In this document: positions 1 to 7,406 of the stretch, in pieces | Layout: the number at the start of each line of letters is the position of its first letter | Numbering within the stretch: position 1 is the stretch's first letter | NCBI GenBank assembly: GCA_011391115.1 | Contig: JAABRC010000093.1 | Location: 1 to 7,406 of the forward strand | Direction: 5' to 3' | Source: Candidatus Egaibacter danicus | Lineage (GTDB): Bacteria > Pseudomonadota > Gammaproteobacteria > Burkholderiales > Burkholderiaceae | DNA length: 7,406 bases | Position numbers and translations under genes: made by a program | The notes under the pieces: generated by a model | The model's input: only the letters and a program-made list of their open reading frames with translations | What the model was told of the DNA's origin: nothing | Databases searched by the model: none

Positions 1-1948
1 CGTATCCGGCTCTGTTGCGCAGCAGCTGTCAGCTACCGGACAGGCGTTGATGCAGTCGCAGCGCCTTGCCAAAACGGTTTCACAGGCTTTCGTAGGTGGT
101 GTGCAGGCTTTCCCTGACGTTCGCCAGAGTTCTGATGCACTGGCCCGGTCTGTGCGTGGCCTGAAGTCCGGTGACGACGAGATGCGACTCAGCCCTCTGG
201 ATGCCGAGCACCAGGGTGAGCTGGACAAAATCATGCCTCTCGTTGAGCGTGCGGAGAAAAACGCGTCAACCGTGATGGCGCAAAAGGATACGCTGACTCA
301 AGCGGGCGGGGCCCTGCGCCAGATCAACCGCCAGTCTGCTGATTTGCTGGAAATTGCCGAGTCGATATCTTCCCTCAAGCTCGAGAGAAATGCGCCACCC
401 GGTGAAATCTCCGCTGCGGGCCAGCTGGTGATGTTGACTCAGCGTATCGGCAAATCGTCGAATGAGCTTTTGTCTGCGGAGGGTGTTAGTCCCGAGGCCG
501 TGTTTCTTCTGGGTAAGGACTTGAATTCTTTCAAGGAAATTGGGCAGGGCTTGCTGGATGGCAGTGCCGAACTGCGCCTCTCGCCATCCCGCGATCCCCA
601 GATACGCAATCAATTGCAGGCGTTGTTGAAACTTTACGAAGAGACCCGTGCTCAGGCAGGCGGCATTCTGGGTAATCTGCAAGGGCTGGTGTCAGCGCGT
701 GAGGCTGTTGTGTCCATCGTTGCCGATAGTGACCCAATGCGGGTGGGCCTCGAAGAGCTGCAAGGCAAATTGTCCGGGCGGGCGGGGCTTGGCAAAGGTT
801 CTCTGGCGGTTCTGGCTCTGGCAGCAGCGTTCGCCTTGCTATGTGCCTCCGGGTTTGCCTATGTGCAGCTGCAGGACAGCCGTAAACGTCAGATTACGGC
901 CGAAGCTCAGCGAATGGATGCTGAACGTCAGGAACAGGAAGCCAAACGCGTCAATGATGCCAATCAGGCGGCCATTTTGCGGTTGATGAACGAATTGCAG
1001 ACTGTTGCTGAAGGCGATCTGACACAGGAAGCGACGGTGACTGAAGATATTACCGGTGCCATTGCTGACTCGGTGAACTATACGGTGGAGGAACTGCGGG
1101 CACTTGTGTCGAACGTGCAAAACACGGCTTCCAGGGTGGCGCAAACGACGGCTGACGTGGATGCCACGTCCACCGAACTGCTGGCAGCTTCAAACGAGCA
1201 ACTCAGTGAAATTCGGGAAACCGGCCGCTCGGTGGTGGATATGGCTACCCGAATCAATGAAGTGTCAGTTCGTGCGCAGGAGTCGGCATCGGTTGCCCGC
1301 CAGTCGCTTCAGGCTGCGGAAACCGGTTTCCAAGCTGTGCAAAACACCATTGGCGGTATGAATTCGATCCGCGACCAGATTCAGGAGACGTCCAAACGTA
1401 TCAAGCGGCTGGGTGAGTCCTCGCAGGAGATTGGTGAGATTACAGAACTGATTTCTGATATCACCGATCAAACCAATGTGCTGGCTTTGAATGCAGCCAT
1501 CCAGGCGGCTTCAGCCGGTGAGGCCGGCAGGGGCTTCTCTGTGGTTGCTGAGGAAGTTCAGCGACTGGCTGAGCGCTCTGCAGATGCAACGCGTCAAATT
1601 TCTGCGCTGGTGAAGGCGATTCAGACAGACACGCAGGATGCCGTGGCGGCCATGGAACGGTCCACGCAGGGTGTGGTGGAAGGCGCCAGGCTGTCCGACA
1701 ACGCCGGTACCGCTTTGACCGAGATTGACCAGGTGTCGCGCAGACTCGCTGAACTGATCGAACAGATTTCAAGTTCGGCGTCGCGCGAAGCGGGCTTGGC
1801 CAACGTTGTGGCAAGCAATATTCAGCATATTTTTGCGGTGACAGAACAAACGGGAGAGGGTACCCGGTCAACTGCCACTCAGGTTCGCGAACTGTCACGA
1901 ATGGCGGATGAATTGCGCCAGTCTGTCTCGCGGTTCAAGATAGCCTGA
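1..1948 (+). CDS. pilJ: PilJ, type IV pilus methyl-accepting chemotaxis protein (5' partial)
   Basis: This is the inner-membrane receptor of the Chp/Pil chemosensory system. It passes periplasmic or pilus-linked signals to the ChpA kinase through a CheW-like adaptor. The frame is open from base 2 with no stop, and 648 residues are visible before TGA at 1946-1948. The TTG/ATG codons at 47-52 are internal: family-like sequence continues upstream, and the expected first membrane helix and N-terminus are missing. Two PilJ-type periplasmic modules are marked by related cores, QSQRLAK (about 53-73) and LTQRIGK (about 433-453). A hydrophobic membrane segment lies at about 797-871. It is followed by a charged, helix-prone stretch rich in E, R, Q and A, then a HAMP-like region at about 965-1120. 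The cytoplasmic signalling domain has its conserved hairpin at about 1457-1582, including [12 protein letters not shown] and [23 protein letters not shown] in place of the enteric IEA is usual in PilJ. The protein ends SVSRFKIA and has no NWETF-type CheR/CheB docking tail. Identification is secure; only the 5' end is unknown. Confidence 0.96.
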   Translation, partial: VSGSVAQQLSATGQALMQSQRLAKTVSQAFVGGVQAFPDVRQSSDALARSVRGLKSGDDEMRLSPLDAEHQGELDKIMPLVERAEKNASTVMAQKDTLTQAGGALRQINRQSADLLEIAESISSLKLERNAPPGEISAAGQLVMLTQRIGKSSNELLSAEGVSPEAVFLLGKDLNSFKEIGQGLLDGSAELRLSPSRDPQIRNQLQALLKLYEETRAQAGGILGNLQGLVSAREAVVSIVADSDPMRVGLEELQGKLSGRAGLGKGSLAVLALAAAFALLCASGFAYVQLQDSRKRQITAEAQRMDAERQEQEAKRVNDANQAAILRLMNELQTVAEGDLTQEATVTEDITGAIADSVNYTVEELRALVSNVQNTASRVAQTTADVDATSTELLAASNEQLSEIRETGRSVVDMATRINEVSVRAQESASVARQSLQAAETGFQAVQNTIGGMNSIRDQIQETSKRIKRLGESSQEIGEITELISDITDQTNVLALNAAIQAASAGEAGRGFSVVAEEVQRLAERSADATRQISALVKAIQTDTQDAVAAMERSTQGVVEGARLSDNAGTALTEIDQVSRRLAELIEQISSSASREAGLANVVASNIQHIFAVTEQTGEGTRSTATQVRELSRMADELRQSVSRFKIA

Positions 1949-1977
1949 GCGCCAGGTATTCTGAAGTTGTCATAGGC

Positions 1978-1982
1978 AGGAG
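1978..1982 (+). promoter_or_regulatory. Ribosome binding site of chpA
   Basis: AGGAG lies 11 bases upstream of the ATG at 1994. The spacing is slightly long, but this is the only good purine-rich match in the gap. An in-frame GTG at 1982 shares its first base with the site and so cannot be served by it, which favours ATG 1994. An in-frame TAG at 1973-1975 excludes any start further upstream. The gap is short and shows no terminator hairpin, so chpA is probably co-transcribed with pilJ. Confidence 0.65.
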
Positions 1983-1993
1983 TGCACGAATCC

Positions 1994-4900
1994 ATGCAAA
2001 CGAACGCAGCCGCTGTCGGCGACCAGGACTCTGTGATCGCAGACTTGGGGCCATTGGCCTGGGTGCTCGAGGAGCTTCGAAAATCCCTGGAGGGCGCAAC
2101 CAAGGCAATGCGCCGGTTTGTCCGAGACGCCGAGTTGGCCCGGGGCGCCGACATTGCTGAACTTGATGCCAGCCATTTGCGCATTGCCCGCCAACAACTT
2201 CACCAAGCCGTCGGTGCTCTGGAGATGGTGGGCCTGGAGGCACCTGCCAAAGTGCTGCGCGCCATGGAAGCACTTGCCCAAAAATTCGTTCAGCGACCGG
2301 AACTTTGCAGCGATGTCGCTGCGACCAAACTCGAACGGGCCAGTTTTGCACTGACGGAATACCTTGAGGGTGTTCTTAAAGGCAAAAGTGCGTCGGCTGT
2401 CGCGCTGTTCCCGCAGTACCGTGATGTGCTGGAACTTGCTGGAGGTGACCGCGTTCATCCAGCCGATTTGTGGTCCATTGAATGGCGCTGGATTGATGCT
2501 GAGTTGTCACCACGTCCCGAAACATTGGCTTATGGGCCGGAAACGCGTGCGCGTGTTGACCAGGCGGTGCTGAAGGTTGTCAAGACTGGCGACGCCCGCG
2601 CAGCCATTGCCATGCGGGATATCAGCCTGGGCTTGTCCAGTGGGCACTCCGGTCTGGAGCGACGGGTATTCTGGAAGATTGCTGCGGCCTTTTTTGAGGC
2701 CATTGCGCAAGGCCTGTGCCCGGCAGACGTTTATGTAAAACGGGTTGCCTCTCGCGTTATTCTTCAATATACGACTCTTGCCCGAGGCGAAAAAGGGGTA
2801 TCTGACCGTCTCGCACAGGACATGCTGTTTTTTTGTGCCCAGGCCATCCCACCCGAAGGGGCGAAGTTGCTGGTGTTGCCCGCCATTCGGGCGGCTTACC
2901 GGTTGACCCGCAGCAAGCCTTTTGCTTATGACACCACGCAGTTTGGTCGATTTGACCCCGCACTGCTGGTTCAGGCCCGCAAACGCATTGCCTCTGCAAC
3001 CGAGACCTGGTCTGCGCTGGCAGGCGGAGATACCAATCGCCTGAAGATGGCGGCCGAGCAGTTTGCTGCGGTCAGTGAGTCGATACTGAAGTTGCATCCG
3101 GAGTGTGGCGACTTGGCGCGCGCCCTGACTCACGCGATTGACGCCACCACAAAAACGGGTGAACCGCCCAGTACGCCAGTTGCGATGGAGGTGGCTACAG
3201 CTGTCCTCTATCTGGACGCTGCCTACGCCGACCTTGACCCCACCGAGTCACAAATGGCCGAGCGAAGCCGGCGGTTGGCGCATCGTCTCGAGCATGTCAT
3301 TTCCGGGGGGCAGCCAGAGCCACTTGAAGGCTGGATGGAAGAGCTCTATCGTCGCGTCAGTGATCGCCAGACGATGGGCAGTGTGGTCGATGAATTGCGG
3401 ACCACATTGGGGGAGGTGGAAAAATCACTGGATCAGTTCTTCCGCAATCCCCACGACAAAGTCCCGTTGCACGAGGTTCCCAGCAAGCTGGCCCAGATGC
3501 GGGGTGTTTTTTCCGTGCTCGGACTCGATCAGGCTTCACTTGCGACCATGCGCCTGCGAGACAGCGCCGAGAAGTTTCTGGTCGATGAAATCGACGAACA
3601 GACATTGCGCAGTGGCATTTTCGAAAAACTGGGCAACAGTTTGGGCGCTTTGGGTTTTCTCATCGACATGCTGAGCTATCAGCGTGCGCTGGCCAAGAAA
3701 CTGTTTGTATATGACGAAGAACTGGGAGAATTCAAACCCCTGATGGGCCGGGAGAAAGCTGCGGCTGTGGAGGCTCCTCAAATCGAAGAAGTGGTTGACT
3801 TCAAATCGTCGGGTTGGAGTGGGGATGCGGTTAACTCCCGGCTTCCGGTGGAGGAGGCACGGAGTTCGCAGATGCAGCCGCTCACCAAGGTGGCGGCGCC
3901 CGAGCCTGAAATTGATCAGGAGCTTCGGGACATCTTTCTTGAAGAGGCGCGTGAGGTGGTCCAGACTGGTTTGGCTGCAGTGAAAGCGCTGGCGGCTGAT
4001 CCGGCCGACTTGGGCGAGCAGACCACTCTTCGGCGCAGCTTCCATACGCTCAAGGGTAGCTCACGTATGGTGGGCCTCAACGAATTTGGCGAGGCAGCAT
4101 GGTCCCTTGAGCAGCTTCTCAATACCTGGCTCGCTGAACAGAAGCCGGCCAGTGAGGAACTGGTTCATCTGTCTCACGAATCACTGATGGGTTTTGGCCG
4201 CTGGGTTGAAGACATCGCCAAAGTAAGCGACCCTGGGTGGAGTGCACAGGCTTTCCGGGATGCAGCCGATGGGCTGAGACTCAACAATAAGGTCGTGACG
4301 CTTCGTTTGCCGGGTGGTGTGCAGCCAGATGGAGCAGCGGCAGACTCGGCCTGGGCGCCAACAGGATGGGGCGCAGACCTCCAGCCCGACTTCGAAGAAA
4401 CACAGGTATCCGGTTTCATGCCTGCACTGGAAGAGGAGGTCAAGCCGGCGAGCGTGTCTCCCCAGCCAGCCTCATTTGCCGCGACGCAGTTTCAGGAAGC
4501 CCCCACTGCCCGCTCGTTGAGCCCTTCCGAAAAACCGGGGACGCATGATCTCGCGCCCCTTGCGATGGAGGATATCGACTTTGGGGGGCATGCCGAACCG
4601 GCTACGACAGCGCCGCCAGCTGCAATACCTGCGCCGGAGCCAATCGAGCCAGTGGTCGAACCGGTCCTGGATGCCCAGGACTCCTCGTCTCCATCTGCCG
4701 GGCAGCCGTACGATGACGCCGATCAGGTCAAGGTTATAGGGCCTTTGCGGATTGGTATCCCGCTATACAACGTATTCCTCAATGAGGCTGACGAGTGGTC
4801 GAGACACTTGTCGACCGAGCTTGCCGAATGGTCACTCGAACTTCATCAACCCCTCCCCGACACAGCCGTTGCTTTGGCTCATTCCCTTTCAGGGAGTTCG

Positions 4901-7406
4901 GCGACGGTCGGTTTTTCAGGCCTTTCCGAAATCGCACGTGCACTGGAGCAGGCTCTGCAACATGTGCAGCTACATGCTCAGGGAACTGCCAATGAAGCCC
5001 GGGACTTTGTCGAGGCCGCCGAAGAAATAAGGCACCTTTTGCACCAGTTTGCGGCTGGTTTCCTCAAGGAACCCAACCCCCAGATTCTGGATGCCTTGAG
5101 GTCCATTCTGGACACCCAGTTCCCGGTGCTTGTGCATGAAGAGTCGCTCAAGGGCGACAGTGTTTTTGCTGACCTCCTTCAGTATGACGAGGCTCCGCAG
5201 CCCCCGGCGTCAGAAGATATCGTCGAGCCAAGCAATTCTGTGGAACCAGTTGTCTCGGCACCGGTGTCCGAAATGCGTCAGGATGGGCAGGCGTTTGCTG
5301 GATTGACTGCCGCATCGCAGCGGGTAGTTGTTCAGGAGAGTGATGACGACATTGATCTCACCGATTCGCTTGATGCGGATCTTTTCCCGATTTTTGAAGA
5401 AGAAGCTCTGGAGTTGATGCCACAACTTGGTGGTGCACTTCGTCAGTGGTCAGCACGACCTGACAATCTTGGTGCTCGCGCTGAAGTCTTGCGGGTATTG
5501 CACACGCTCAAGGGCAGTGCGCGGCTGGCCGGTGCCATGCGTCTTGGTGAAATGACGCACCGCCTGGAATCTGCCGTGGAGAGTCTGGGCACTGAACAGC
5601 TCGAGACATCGCTGGTAGAGCCTTTACTGGCCCGTTTCGATAGCATCCAGGAGGATTTTGACGCTCTGCGTGCCAGCCCTGATCAAAAGCAGAGCCTGCC
5701 AGAAACCCCGCTTGCGCCGGTTGATGAGATCCCTTCGGAAGAGACTGAACCTGTTCCGCAGGAAGCAGCAACATCGACATCGGCAACGTTTGCGCCCATT
5801 CGTTCCTCTGCAGTGGTGTCGGTCAGGCCGGTGGGCAGTCAGTCCGTACGGGTCCGCTCGCAGCTTCTCGACCGTCTGGTCAATCAGGCTGGTGAAGTGA
5901 TGATCACCCGTTCCAGGCTTGATGCCCGACTCGGGCAGCTTCGCGGTTCCCTTGGCGAATTGACAGGCAATCTGGATCGGCTGCGGCATCAGCTCAGGGA
6001 TATTGAAGTGCAGGCTGAGTCCCAGATGCAGTCCCGCCTGGCACAAGCCAAAGACTCGGCGCAGGGATTCGACCCGCTCGAGTTTGACCGTTTCACCCGC
6101 GTTCAGGAACTGACCCGGATGATGGCTGAGTCGGTTAACGACGTTGCGACCGTGCAGCGAAACCTGCAACGTGCCCTGGAAGGAACCGAGGACGATCTGA
6201 TTGCCCAGGCACGCCAGGCACGCGAACTGCAGCGCGATTTGCTGCGCACGCGAATGGTGGAGTTTGAGAGCATTTCAGAACGCCTCTACGGGGTCATGAG
6301 GCAGGCCTCCAAAGACTCGGGCAAGCAGGTCAAGCTGGACATCACGGGTGGATCCATGGAAATGGACCGTGGAGTTCTGGAGCGTATGGCGCCCGCTTTC
6401 GAACACATTTTGCGCAATGCCGTGGCGCATGGCATCGAAGACAATTCAGCACGATCGGCGGCAGGCAAGCCTTCCGTTGGGACAGTCGCCATTTCCTTGC
6501 ACCATCAGAGTAACGATGTGTCTGTCGAGTTTTCTGACGATGGGAGCGGCCTGAATCTGGAGCGTATTCGGGCAAAAGCGGTCAGCAACGGCCTGGTGCC
6601 AGCGGGCACGGTCTTGAGCGATGCCGAGGCTGCGGATTTGATCTTCATGCCCGGTTTGTCTACGGCCACTGAAGTTACCGAGTTGGCTGGCCGTGGTATC
6701 GGTATGGACGTTGTCCGCGCGGAGGTGAATGCGCTTGGCGGACGAATTGAAACGTCCACCAAACCAGGGCTCGGCACCACCTTTCGGCTGGTATTGCCTT
6801 TGACGACGGCGGTGACCCAGGTTGTCATGCTGAGGCTGGGCTCCATCAGTGTTGGGGTACCCGCCAATATTGTCGAGATCGTGAAGCGTGTTTCGGCGAA
6901 GGATCTTGAACAGGCCTACCAAACAGCGGCTTTCCCGCATGATGGCGAACAGGTGCCATTCTTCTGGTCGGGTGCGCTTTTGCAGACATCTCCCCAGAGC
7001 ATGGAGACGGTTGCCCGCAACTACCCGGTTGCCATCTTCCGTAGCGCTGGTCAGCGTGTAGCGGTCCACGTTGATGAAGTTCTGGGAAACCAGGAGGTCG
7101 TCGTCAAGAACCTGGGTCCCCAGATGTCGCGTTTGCCGGGTTTGACCGGCATGTCCATTCTGGCTTCTGGTGCTGTTGTGTTGATCTACAACCCCGTCGC
7201 ACTGGCGGTCGTCTATGGTGATCAGGCGCGGCAAATGCGCTCAGATTCCGTGAACGCCACTGCCCATGCAGCCGCCCAGAAACTGGCTGGTATTGCAGAG
7301 CCGCTGGCCAGTACTGGCAAAAACCAGATCCCGCTTGTTCTGGTGGTGGATGATTCAATCACGGTACGTCGCGTCACCCAGCGTTTGTTATTGCGTGAGG
7401 GCTACA
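1994..7406 (+). CDS. chpA: ChpA/PilL, CheA-type hybrid histidine kinase with multiple Hpt domains (3' partial)
   Basis: This is the cytoplasmic kinase of the Chp/Pil system. It autophosphorylates under PilJ control and passes phosphate through its Hpt domains to PilG/PilH-type regulators. From ATG 1994, 1804 residues are visible and the frame is open at the window end. Domains (residues): 1 to about 570, FimL-like helical region with degenerate Hpt modules around H70 and A500; about 639-743, Hpt with HTLKGS (H684); about 785-905, Pro/Ala/Glu-rich linker; about 918-1022, Hpt with HSLSGSS (H963); 1127-1225, Hpt with HTLKGS (H1170); about 1226-1284, linker; from 1285, P3 dimerisation helices lengthened by a segment containing FDPLEFDRF (1359 on). 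The ATPase has an N box (HILRNAVAHGIE, N1475), G1 (DDGSGL, D1515), F box (FMPGLST, 1551), G2 (GRGIGMD, 1566) and G3 (KPGLGTTF, 1590). A CheW-like domain spans about 1604-1740. A receiver begins with LVLVVDDS (acidic pair D1786/D1787) and is cut before its phosphoacceptor Asp. The family is about 2000-2500 residues, so a few hundred codons at most should be missing. The gene is also called pilL. Confidence 0.96.
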   Translation, partial: MQTNAAAVGDQDSVIADLGPLAWVLEELRKSLEGATKAMRRFVRDAELARGADIAELDASHLRIARQQLHQAVGALEMVGLEAPAKVLRAMEALAQKFVQRPELCSDVAATKLERASFALTEYLEGVLKGKSASAVALFPQYRDVLELAGGDRVHPADLWSIEWRWIDAELSPRPETLAYGPETRARVDQAVLKVVKTGDARAAIAMRDISLGLSSGHSGLERRVFWKIAAAFFEAIAQGLCPADVYVKRVASRVILQYTTLARGEKGVSDRLAQDMLFFCAQAIPPEGAKLLVLPAIRAAYRLTRSKPFAYDTTQFGRFDPALLVQARKRIASATETWSALAGGDTNRLKMAAEQFAAVSESILKLHPECGDLARALTHAIDATTKTGEPPSTPVAMEVATAVLYLDAAYADLDPTESQMAERSRRLAHRLEHVISGGQPEPLEGWMEELYRRVSDRQTMGSVVDELRTTLGEVEKSLDQFFRNPHDKVPLHEVPSKLAQMRGVFSVLGLDQASLATMRLRDSAEKFLVDEIDEQTLRSGIFEKLGNSLGALGFLIDMLSYQRALAKKLFVYDEELGEFKPLMGREKAAAVEAPQIEEVVDFKSSGWSGDAVNSRLPVEEARSSQMQPLTKVAAPEPEIDQELRDIFLEEAREVVQTGLAAVKALAADPADLGEQTTLRRSFHTLKGSSRMVGLNEFGEAAWSLEQLLNTWLAEQKPASEELVHLSHESLMGFGRWVEDIAKVSDPGWSAQAFRDAADGLRLNNKVVTLRLPGGVQPDGAAADSAWAPTGWGADLQPDFEETQVSGFMPALEEEVKPASVSPQPASFAATQFQEAPTARSLSPSEKPGTHDLAPLAMEDIDFGGHAEPATTAPPAAIPAPEPIEPVVEPVLDAQDSSSPSAGQPYDDADQVKVIGPLRIGIPLYNVFLNEADEWSRHLSTELAEWSLELHQPLPDTAVALAHSLSGSSATVGFSGLSEIARALEQALQHVQLHAQGTANEARDFVEAAEEIRHLLHQFAAGFLKEPNPQILDALRSILDTQFPVLVHEESLKGDSVFADLLQYDEAPQPPASEDIVEPSNSVEPVVSAPVSEMRQDGQAFAGLTAASQRVVVQESDDDIDLTDSLDADLFPIFEEEALELMPQLGGALRQWSARPDNLGARAEVLRVLHTLKGSARLAGAMRLGEMTHRLESAVESLGTEQLETSLVEPLLARFDSIQEDFDALRASPDQKQSLPETPLAPVDEIPSEETEPVPQEAATSTSATFAPIRSSAVVSVRPVGSQSVRVRSQLLDRLVNQAGEVMITRSRLDARLGQLRGSLGELTGNLDRLRHQLRDIEVQAESQMQSRLAQAKDSAQGFDPLEFDRFTRVQELTRMMAESVNDVATVQRNLQRALEGTEDDLIAQARQARELQRDLLRTRMVEFESISERLYGVMRQASKDSGKQVKLDITGGSMEMDRGVLERMAPAFEHILRNAVAHGIEDNSARSAAGKPSVGTVAISLHHQSNDVSVEFSDDGSGLNLERIRAKAVSNGLVPAGTVLSDAEAADLIFMPGLSTATEVTELAGRGIGMDVVRAEVNALGGRIETSTKPGLGTTFRLVLPLTTAVTQVVMLRLGSISVGVPANIVEIVKRVSAKDLEQAYQTAAFPHDGEQVPFFWSGALLQTSPQSMETVARNYPVAIFRSAGQRVAVHVDEVLGNQEVVVKNLGPQMSRLPGLTGMSILASGAVVLIYNPVALAVVYGDQARQMRSDSVNATAHAAAQKLAGIAEPLASTGKNQIPLVLVVDDSITVRRVTQRLLLREGY

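Noticed and set aside
1946..1996. Possible pilJ-chpA fusion or readthrough, since both genes are in the same frame.
   Set aside because: The pilJ TGA at 1946-1948 is followed by a second in-frame stop (TAG 1973-1975), then a ribosome binding site and ATG, so two separate proteins are expected.
2507..3133. A 208-codon open frame on the - strand.
   Set aside because: It is opposite the FimL-like region of chpA, has no recognisable domain, and the + strand frame there is continuous and family-like.
3138..3674. A 178-codon + strand open frame in another frame inside chpA.
   Set aside because: The low-complexity, Trp/Arg/Ser-rich product looks like out-of-frame translation. The chpA frame runs through the region without a break.
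3180..4571. The 12-base string TTGCGATGGAGG occurs twice (3180-3191 and 4560-4571).
   Set aside because: It is short, lies in unrelated protein contexts and has no extension on either side, so it is most likely chance.
4043..5520. Similar DNA around the two HTLKGS motifs (4043 and 5501).
   Set aside because: The similarity follows from the shared Hpt protein motif; the flanking DNA differs, so it is not a recent repeat.
6446..7234. A 262-codon open frame on the - strand.
   Set aside because: It lies wholly opposite the ATPase and CheW-like domains of chpA. Its predicted protein resembles no family I know and is rich in His, Arg and Gln, as expected of an antisense shadow in GC-rich coding DNA.

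Overview
The window is a chromosomal piece of a Chp/Pil chemosensory operon, the chemotaxis-like system that controls type IV pili, from a Gram-negative betaproteobacterium. The closest match I can make from memory is the Comamonadaceae or a related Burkholderiales family. The basis is the PilJ-type receptor followed directly by a very large ChpA/PilL-type hybrid kinase, family-typical stretches in both proteins, and a moderately high GC content. The exact taxon cannot be fixed without a database search.

Layout: nearly all of the window is coding, on the + strand. Positions 1-1948 hold the 3' part of pilJ, a methyl-accepting chemotaxis protein whose N-terminus lies upstream of the window. A 45-base gap (1949-1993) carries a ribosome binding site and no sign of a promoter or terminator. 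From 1994 to the last base runs one uninterrupted reading frame of at least 1804 codons, encoding the ChpA/PilL kinase. Its order is a FimL-like N-terminal region with degenerate Hpt modules, three Hpt domains with a phosphoacceptor histidine (H684, H963, H1170), a CheA-type dimerisation and ATPase core, a CheW-like domain, and the first residues of a receiver domain cut off by the window end. No stretch longer than 300 bases lacks a gene.

How they work together (family knowledge): PilJ senses a signal linked to pilus activity or surface contact. Through a CheW-like adaptor (PilI, not in the window) it controls ChpA autophosphorylation. Phosphate then passes to the response regulators PilG and PilH, which tune pilus extension and retraction and, in some species, cAMP levels. 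I see no pilK (CheR-type methyltransferase) between pilJ and chpA, which is where Pseudomonas aeruginosa has it.

I found no clearly undescribed system, mobile element, RNA gene, CRISPR array or sign of horizontal transfer. The points worth a second look are details of the kinase's Hpt array and of PilJ adaptation.
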